DNA from: Acidimicrobiia bacterium
GTDB lineage: Bacteria > Actinomycetota > Acidimicrobiia > IMCC26256 > JAENVU01
DNA length: 9,401 nucleotides
Assembly: GCA_016650415.1 (NCBI GenBank)
Contig: JAENVU010000408.1
Coordinates: 1 to 9,401, forward strand
Direction of reading: 5' to 3'
Shown here: positions 5,254 to 9,401 of the stretch, piece after piece
How positions within the stretch are numbered: the first letter of the stretch is position 1
How the letters are laid out: each line of letters starts with the position of its first letter
Made by a program: the position numbers and the translations under genes
Notes under the pieces: generated by a model
What the model was told of the DNA's origin: nothing
Databases searched by the model: none
Seen by the model: the letters and a program-made list of their open reading frames with translations, nothing else

Positions 5254-5660
5254 TTACCCCTGTTTCGCGACCTCCCGCGGCCTGACCGCGGCCTGGGAGC
5301 CGGTACGAGGCCCGCCAGCCCAGGCCGCGGGTGGCGACCCCGCACGATGGTAGATGCACCGGCGATCTCGCTCCCGGCATTCGTCGCCCAGAGCGGCCGG
5401 CACGTTGCCGACGCGCGTCCGGCCGCTGCGAAGGCGTGGAGCGCACCGTCGGCGGACGCGGTGTAGACGACGCCGCCGACTGCAGGTTGCGTGGAGATCG
5501 GACTCGGCAGCCGTGCGGACCACAACGGCGCGCAGGGTGACGCGGCGCAGCCCCGAGCGGCCAGTTCCACGATGCGCCCGTCGGCCGTCCCCGCGTACGG
5601 CGCGTTGAGAATGGGGAACTCGACATCGAGCAGATCACAGAGCCGCGTGCGCAACATCAT
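5250..5660 (-). pseudogene. Chimeric ORF: nitronate monooxygenase N-terminus fused to PQQ-propeller blades
   Basis: The 136-codon frame starts at the ATG at 5660, which has AGGAG 8 nt upstream and overlaps the stop of the upstream regulator (ATGATG). Residues 1-21 contain RTRLCDLLDVEFPILNAP, the N-terminus of nitronate monooxygenase (2-nitropropane dioxygenase) TIM barrels. At residue 22 (position 5597) the sequence changes abruptly. Residues 22-106 are PQQ-type propeller blades: YAGTADGRIVEL, CAPLW, PAVGGVVYTASADGALHAF, CRPLWATNAGSEIAGASTIV. The last 30 residues (RGRHPRPGLAG onward) are Arg/Pro-rich with no homology I can see. The monooxygenase barrel and its FMN site are missing, so the original enzyme is lost. 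Whether the fusion is expressed is unknown. It was once the second gene of the regulator operon. Confidence 0.7.
5286..5330. repeat. 12-bp GC-rich inverted repeat at the edge of the att copy 2 block
   Basis: CCGCGGCCTGGG (5286-5297) and CCCAGGCCGCGG (5319-5330) are perfect inverted arms with a 21-nt spacer. A direct extra copy of CCGCGGCCTG lies at 5275-5284. The group sits exactly between the end of homology to copy 1 (about 5283) and the start of the propeller fragment (5343), so it may mark a rearrangement boundary. Confidence 0.6.
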
Positions 5661-6436
5661 GGGCGCATCTCCTGAGTGCGCTCGCGTGGCGCGACGCCTG
5701 TCGATGTTTCCAGGCGGACACAGCATCGTCCGGGTGCGGGGTCGAGCCGCGGCTCAAGGTTCGCGAGCTCGAGCCCGTCGGCCAGACCGTTCATGAGCTC
5801 GAGATTCATCCCGCAGACCAGAGTGGTGTACTCCTGGGCCAGCGCATGGAAGGGACAGTTCACCAGGGTCATGCTGGTGTCATCGTTGCGGGGCTCGTAG
5901 CCACATTCGACCAGCACGTCGATTGCCGCCGCGAGCAACGCGGACCGACTGGGTCGCTTCCCAGCCTCGCGGAGGGCGCGCTCGCCGAGTGTCTGCCCGG
6001 CCGCCCGGGCCGCGTGGCTCAACGCGTCACCCACCGCAACACCGTCGCGCTCGGCGTCGGTGACCGCCTGAGCGAGCAGTCGTCCGGCCAGCTCGTAGTG
6101 ACGTTCCGGCAGGCTCACCGCGAGCTCACGTGACGAACGTCGGTAGAGCTTTGCCGGGCGACCGGCGCCGGGTCCGCCCCGTCCCGGCGGCCGGCCGAAC
6201 TCGACCACCAGTAACCCGTCATCCACGAGTTTGTCGAGGTGGAACTTTGCCGTGTGGCGGGCCACGCCTACCCCCGCTGCAGCTCGATCGCGACTCACCG
6301 GCGTCGCCTGGCCCACGACGAACCGGTACAGGTCCCGGCGTAGTGGTTCAGCCAAAGCGGCGATGCCCGTCACCTGAGTTTCGAAGTCCTCGCGGTCTGG
6401 GGGTCCGTCGGTGATAATTGGGTTGTCGGTCTCCAT
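5657..6436 (-). CDS. Winged-helix (ArsR/SufR-like) transcriptional regulator with C-terminal cysteines
   Basis: The product is 259 residues. Residues 20-75 form a winged-helix DNA-binding domain (ALAEPLRRDLYRFVVGQATP, then GVARHTAKFHLDKLVDDGLL). A Gly/Pro/Arg-rich wing (GRPPGRGGPGAGRPAKLYR) spans 81-99. The C-terminal effector part carries C178, NCPFH (193-197), VCGMNLELMNGL (C208) and PGRCCV (C238-C239). This cysteine pattern recalls SufR-type iron-sulfur regulators, so a redox or Fe-S sensing repressor is a fair inference; a metal or another ligand is possible. The ATG at 6436 has GAAGGA 6 nt upstream. The gene is divergent from the DoxX-like gene, with an inverted-repeat operator candidate between them. 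Its stop overlaps the start of the broken monooxygenase gene. Confidence 0.8.
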   Translation of the reverse strand: METDNPIITDGPPDREDFETQVTGIAALAEPLRRDLYRFVVGQATPVSRDRAAAGVGVARHTAKFHLDKLVDDGLLVVEFGRPPGRGGPGAGRPAKLYRRSSRELAVSLPERHYELAGRLLAQAVTDAERDGVAVGDALSHAARAAGQTLGERALREAGKRPSRSALLAAAIDVLVECGYEPRNDDTSMTLVNCPFHALAQEYTTLVCGMNLELMNGLADGLELANLEPRLDPAPGRCCVRLETSTGVAPRERTQEMRP

Positions 6437-6462
6437 CGCGATCCTTCTAAAAGAGAAAGTTA

Positions 6463-6491
6463 TTGACGAAACCAGAGGAATACTCTAAGGT
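6463..6491 (+). promoter_or_regulatory. Sigma70-type promoter of the DoxX-like gene
   Basis: TTGACG (6463-6468) and TAAGGT (6486-6491) are separated by exactly 17 bp, close to the vegetative consensus. Transcription would begin near 6498, about 30 nt before the ATG at 6528. The -10 box lies inside the left arm and spacer edge of the inverted repeat at 6483-6512, so a bound repressor would block it. Confidence 0.65.
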
Positions 6492-6512
6492 AGAGAATAC
6501 TATCCCTTAGAG
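6483..6512. promoter_or_regulatory. Probable operator: 8-bp inverted repeat in the divergent promoter
   Basis: CTCTAAGG (6483-6490) and CCTTAGAG (6505-6512) are perfect inverted arms with a 14-bp spacer, spanning 30 bp. A direct repeat GAATACT (6478-6484 and 6495-6501, 17-bp period) is superimposed. The site overlaps the -10 box and start region of the DoxX promoter and lies upstream of the divergent winged-helix regulator, the natural candidate to bind it and autoregulate. Confidence 0.65.
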
Positions 6513-6527
6513 ATGGAGGCAACCCCG

Positions 6528-7010
6528 ATGACCATCACGCATTCCCCTGCAGCCTCTGCCACCCGGCAGACCCCGAGTCCGGTGACCACCGCCCGGCAGA
6601 AGGACCGCAACCTGGCCGACCCGTCTTATCAGGCGTTCTTCCTACTTAGGACCGTCTTCACCGTCGCCCCCATCCTCTTCGGCCTGGACAAGTACTTCCA
6701 CGTCCTCGTCAACTGGGACCGCTACCTCGCCCCTGACCTCGTGGCGCACCTGCCCTGGTCCGCACACGAACTCATGTACGCGGTCGGCGCGATCGAGATC
6801 CTCGCAGGTCTGATCGTCGCCGTACGGCCTCGGTTCGGTGGCTACCTCGTGGCCGCATGGCTCGCGGGGATCATCGTCAACCTCCTGCTGATCCCCGGCT
6901 TCTACGACGTCGCCCTCCGCGACTTCGGGCTCTTCGTCGGAGCATTGGCCCTGGCCCGATTGGCCACGGCGTTCGCTCCTGCACCGCACCGAGTGCGAGC
7001 ACGGAGCTGA
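6528..7010 (+). CDS. DoxX-like four-helix membrane protein
   Basis: The product is 160 residues. After a polar N-terminus of about 34 residues come four hydrophobic segments, roughly residues 36-53 (FFLLRTVFTVAPILFGLDK), 83-99 (MYAVGAIEILAGLIVAV), 105-123 (GYLVAAWLAGIIVNLLLI) and 130-150. The R-x-x-F...P-x-x-F-G-x-D-K pattern in the first and a central G-x-x-E-x-x-A-G-x-x in the second fit DoxX-like proteins. These are often linked to quinone or thiol redox in the membrane; the exact function is unknown. I chose the ATG at 6528 because GGAGG (6515-6519) stands 8 nt upstream; the ATG at 6513 overlaps that site. It is first in a plus-strand series under the divergent regulator. Confidence 0.75.
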   Translation: MTITHSPAASATRQTPSPVTTARQKDRNLADPSYQAFFLLRTVFTVAPILFGLDKYFHVLVNWDRYLAPDLVAHLPWSAHELMYAVGAIEILAGLIVAVRPRFGGYLVAAWLAGIIVNLLLIPGFYDVALRDFGLFVGALALARLATAFAPAPHRVRARS

Positions 7011-7012
7011 CC

Positions 7013-7089
7013 CTGTCCACCGCCGTCGTCAGGCATCTCCGGGTCAACGGCGATCCAGGCGATTCACCTGACGGCGGCGGAGCGGACAG
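7013..7089 (+). terminator. Long stem-loop after the DoxX-like gene
   Basis: Starting 2 nt after the stop codon, CTGTCC (7013-7018) pairs with GGACAG (7084-7089). After a 1x3 internal loop, the 14 bases at 7020-7033 pair with 7067-7080, with one G-U pair, around a 33-nt loop. Twenty paired positions form a strong hairpin. No U-run follows, so it may be a factor-dependent or partial terminator, or an mRNA-processing or stability element that tunes expression of the genes downstream. Confidence 0.5.
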
Positions 7090-7181
7090 TGCGACCCGAC
7101 TCAACCGACACCTTCACACCTGCATCGTCGTGCCTTCCGAACTGTCAAGCACGGTCGAACAACCTCACGAGGAGTTCCGAT

Positions 7182-7865
7182 ATGCGCTCATCATTCCGAG
7201 CTCGAACCGCGCTTGCCGTCGGTGTTCTCGCCGCCGCGCTCATCGCGACCGCGTGCTCATCCGGATCGGGTAATCGGGCAGACGCGGCCAGGCCCGCGCC
7301 ATCCAAGGCCTTGGCGACCCGCGTAGCCACCCATCGGTCAGCCCTGCACGACGGGATGCGCAAGCTGTGGGAAGACCACATCACCTGGACCCGGCTCTAC
7401 ATCATCTCGGCCGAAGCCGGCTCGCCCGACCTCGACACCACGGCTCAGCGGCTCCTGCAGAACCAGAGCGACATCGGCGACGCCATCAAGCCCTTCTACG
7501 GCGACGCCGCCGGTGCCAAGCTCACCGCGCTGTTGCGTGACCACATCCTCACCGCCGGGGACCTGATCGCCGCGGCCAAGGCCGGCGACACCACCAAAGT
7601 CGCGACCACAAAGGCCGCGTGGTACACCAACGGCAATCAGATCGCTGACTTCCTCGCCGCGGCCAACCCCACCAACTGGCCGGCAGCCGAGACTCGTCCG
7701 ATGATGCGCGACCACCTCGACAAGACGCTGGCCGAAGCCGTCGACCACCTCCAGGGCAACTGGGCCGCCGACGTCGTCGACTACGACAAAGTTCACGCGC
7801 AGATCCTGCACATGGCCGACATGCTCACCGACGGCATCATCGCCCAGTCCCCCAAAAAGTTCTGA
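7182..7865 (+). CDS. Exported helical lipoprotein of unknown function
   Basis: The product is 227 residues. The N-terminus is a lipoprotein signal: basic MRSSFRAR, hydrophobic TALAVGVLAAALIAT, then AC with the lipid-acceptor Cys at 25. The -3 residue is Ala rather than the usual Leu, a slight deviation. The mature part is predicted to be mostly alpha-helical, in a four-helix style: HDGMRKLWEDHITWTRLYII (56-75), RLLQNQSDIGDAIKPFYGD, LTALLRDHILTAGDLIAAAK, MMRDHLDKTLAEAVDHL and HAQILHMADML. Repeated D-H and H-M pairs could bind metal, but that is speculation. I recognise it as a conserved actinobacterial hypothetical family, without known activity. The ATG at 7182 has AGGAG 7 nt upstream; the frame's earlier start at 7089 would hide the signal peptide. 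Confidence 0.75.
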   Translation: MRSSFRARTALAVGVLAAALIATACSSGSGNRADAARPAPSKALATRVATHRSALHDGMRKLWEDHITWTRLYIISAEAGSPDLDTTAQRLLQNQSDIGDAIKPFYGDAAGAKLTALLRDHILTAGDLIAAAKAGDTTKVATTKAAWYTNGNQIADFLAAANPTNWPAAETRPMMRDHLDKTLAEAVDHLQGNWAADVVDYDKVHAQILHMADMLTDGIIAQSPKKF

Positions 7866-7934
7866 TGATCAATCCGGCCAGACCCGTTCGGCCGGTACCG
7901 TCGACGAGACACGCCCACCCATGAGGAGGCAGTG

Positions 7935-8522
7935 ATGCGAAAGTTTTCGGTACGACCGACGTTGACGATCCGCGGTCGCACGTTCAAGGGACTTCGGGGC
8001 TGGTCGGGCAAGCCGACTCACCCGCCACTCACCGATCTTCCGATCACCGCGTACATCTTCGGCGCGACGTTCGACATCATCGCGATGTTGGGCCGTCACG
8101 AGACGTGGGCGGGTGACTTCTTCCGCGCCGGTACGTTCGTGTTCATCGGCGGAGCCGCGGTCTCGGTGCTCGCCGCGCTGACCGGCTTCTGGGACTGGTT
8201 GCGCTCTACCGAGAAAGGCACCCAGGCGCGACGCACCGCGAACACGCACGCGTGGACGATGATCACCGTGACGGTGCTCGCCCTCATCGATGTCGCGCTC
8301 CGCCTCAACGTGTACCACACGCGCACCTACCCGACGGCCGCGATCCTCGTACTCTCAATCGTCGTCGCCGCGCTCGTCGCAGTCGGCGCGACATTCGGTG
8401 GCACGCTTGTGTTCGACTACGGGTTCAACGTCGAGACCGCGACCGACAGCCCGGTCTGGCACGCATCGGAGACTGACGTGTTGCCCGGCGACCACACTCC
8501 ACCCAGTCCGCCCGAGACCTGA
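7935..8522 (+). CDS. DUF2231 family membrane protein
   Basis: The product is 195 residues. The family signature GWSGKPTHPPLTDLPITAY lies at residues 22-40, with the conserved HPP at 29-31. It is followed by four membrane segments, at about 36-52, 66-84, 106-124 and 135-158, and the closing motif GGTLVFDYGFNV (155-166). DUF2231 proteins are inner-membrane proteins of unknown function, sometimes found near heme or redox genes. The ATG at 7935 is used, with GAGGAGG 5 nt upstream; a GTG directly before it is too close to that site. The tail after 166 is hydrophilic and Pro-rich. The gene follows the lipoprotein by 69 bp and precedes the transaldolase by 16 bp, so it is probably in one operon with them. 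Confidence 0.85.
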   Translation: MRKFSVRPTLTIRGRTFKGLRGWSGKPTHPPLTDLPITAYIFGATFDIIAMLGRHETWAGDFFRAGTFVFIGGAAVSVLAALTGFWDWLRSTEKGTQARRTANTHAWTMITVTVLALIDVALRLNVYHTRTYPTAAILVLSIVVAALVAVGATFGGTLVFDYGFNVETATDSPVWHASETDVLPGDHTPPSPPET

Positions 8523-8538
8523 GCAAAGGACGTCTCCT

Positions 8539-9401
8539 ATGACCAAGCTCGAGCAACTCTTCGTCGAGTGCGGGCAAAGCCCATGGCTCGATAACCTGAC
8601 GCGCCCGTACCTGAGCGACGGCACTCTCGCGCGCATGGTGAGTGAAGGCATCCGCGGTGTCACCGCCAACCCCACCATCTTTGCCCGGGCGATACAAGGT
8701 TCCGATGAGTACGACGACCAGTTCCGCGCGCTCATCACCGCGAGTACCACGGTGACCGACGCGTACTGGGAACTCGTCATCGAAGATGTCGAAGAGGCCT
8801 GCGCGGTGCTGCGACCGACGTTCGATGCCAGTCGGGGAACGGACGGTTTCGTGTCGATCGAGGTCGCCCCCGAGCTTGCCCGGGATACCGACGCGACGGT
8901 CACGGCGGCGCGTGATCTGCATGAGCGGATCGCGCTCCCCAACCTGTTCGTCAAGATCCCGGCCACCGCGGAGGGCATACCGGCGATCCGCTCGATGATC
9001 TCCGAGGGCCGCAGTATCAATATCACGCTCATCTTCTCCCTGGCCCGATACGCCGAGGTGATCGACGCGTACCTCGACGGGCTCGAAACGTTCGCAGCGA
9101 ACGGCGGCAACCCCGCGTCCGTGCAGAGTGTCGCGTCGTTCTTCGTCAGTCGCGTCGACACTGAGGTCGACGACCGCCTCGCCGCCATCGCCGGCGCGCA
9201 CCAACAAGACCTCCGGGGCCGCGCCGCGATCGCGCAAGCCAAACTCGCGTACGAGCTGTTCCGGACACGCTTCTCCGGTGATCGTTGGGACCGCCTCGCC
9301 GCGCTCGGCGCGCACGTGCAACGGCCCCTCTGGGCCTCGACGTCGACGAAAGACCCCGCATACCCCGACACGCTCTACGTCGACAGCTTGATCGGCCCCG
9401 A
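8539..9401 (+). CDS. tal: Transaldolase (3' end beyond the window)
   Basis: The first 287 codons are present and the frame is open at the right edge; bacterial enzymes of this subgroup are about 360-390 residues. Conserved blocks are SPWLDNLTR (14-22), GIRGVTANPTIFARAI (37-52), VSIEVAPELARDT (105-117), NLFVKIPAT (135-143) with the Schiff-base Lys139, EGRSINITLIFS (156-167) and STKDPAYPDTLYVDSLIGP at the end of the window. Transaldolase moves a dihydroxyacetone unit between sugar phosphates in the non-oxidative pentose-phosphate pathway in the cytoplasm. The ATG at 8539 has AAAGGA 8 nt upstream, and the gene follows DUF2231 by 16 bp. Its presence in an operon with envelope proteins is unusual; other pentose-phosphate genes may follow outside the window. 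Confidence 0.93.
   Translation, partial: MTKLEQLFVECGQSPWLDNLTRPYLSDGTLARMVSEGIRGVTANPTIFARAIQGSDEYDDQFRALITASTTVTDAYWELVIEDVEEACAVLRPTFDASRGTDGFVSIEVAPELARDTDATVTAARDLHERIALPNLFVKIPATAEGIPAIRSMISEGRSINITLIFSLARYAEVIDAYLDGLETFAANGGNPASVQSVASFFVSRVDTEVDDRLAAIAGAHQQDLRGRAAIAQAKLAYELFRTRFSGDRWDRLAALGAHVQRPLWASTSTKDPAYPDTLYVDSLIGP

Noticed and set aside
8355..9371. Minus-strand open frames (338 and 298 codons) opposite the transaldolase
   Set aside because: Antisense shadows; the plus strand has conserved transaldolase blocks including the Schiff-base lysine, and the minus translations are low-complexity.

Overview
The window is high-GC DNA with GTG and TTG starts, many four-base stop/start overlaps, F420-type and GAF-ANTAR proteins, and a lipoprotein. 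This points to an actinobacterium (Actinomycetota). Genus cannot be fixed from sequence alone; a Mycobacteriales-like or related soil lineage is a guess.

Left block (1-3525): a TetR-family regulator truncated by the window edge reads leftward. It is divergent from a translationally coupled pair, a SnoaL-like protein (425-844) and a DUF385/Ddn-type deazaflavin-dependent reductase (841-1326). Converging on them from the right is a three-gene minus-strand signalling operon: a STAS anti-anti-sigma protein (2968-3525), a GAF-ANTAR protein starting at the next codon but one (2240-2965), and a second GAF-ANTAR protein (1378-2118). This looks like a stress module joining partner-switching sigma control to ANTAR antitermination.

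Middle block (3526-5660): gene-poor and mosaic. Two copies of the 3' part of a tRNA-Gly(GCC) gene, perfect over 46 bp (3799-3844 and 5137-5182), lie 1338 bp apart. Each sits in a diverged repeat of about 195 bp, and neither has the tRNA 5' half. They look like scars (att sites) of integrative elements that target tRNA-Gly. Between and beside them lie a J-domain protein gene (4312-4698), the C-terminal blade of a PQQ-type beta-propeller (4123-4269), further propeller blades (5343-5597), and strong GC-rich inverted repeats. The right propeller fragment is fused in frame to the first 21 codons of a nitronate monooxygenase-like gene, marking an illegitimate junction near 5597.

Right block (5657-9401): a cysteine-containing winged-helix repressor (5657-6436) is divergent from a DoxX-like membrane protein (6528-7010), then a helical lipoprotein (7182-7865), a DUF2231 membrane protein (7935-8522) and a transaldolase running off the window (8539 onward). 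The divergent intergenic region holds a good promoter (TTGACG, 17 bp, TAAGGT) overlapped by an 8-bp inverted repeat, a probable operator. A 20-bp-paired stem-loop directly follows the DoxX gene. I infer a repressor-controlled, possibly redox-responsive set of envelope proteins joined to pentose-phosphate metabolism.
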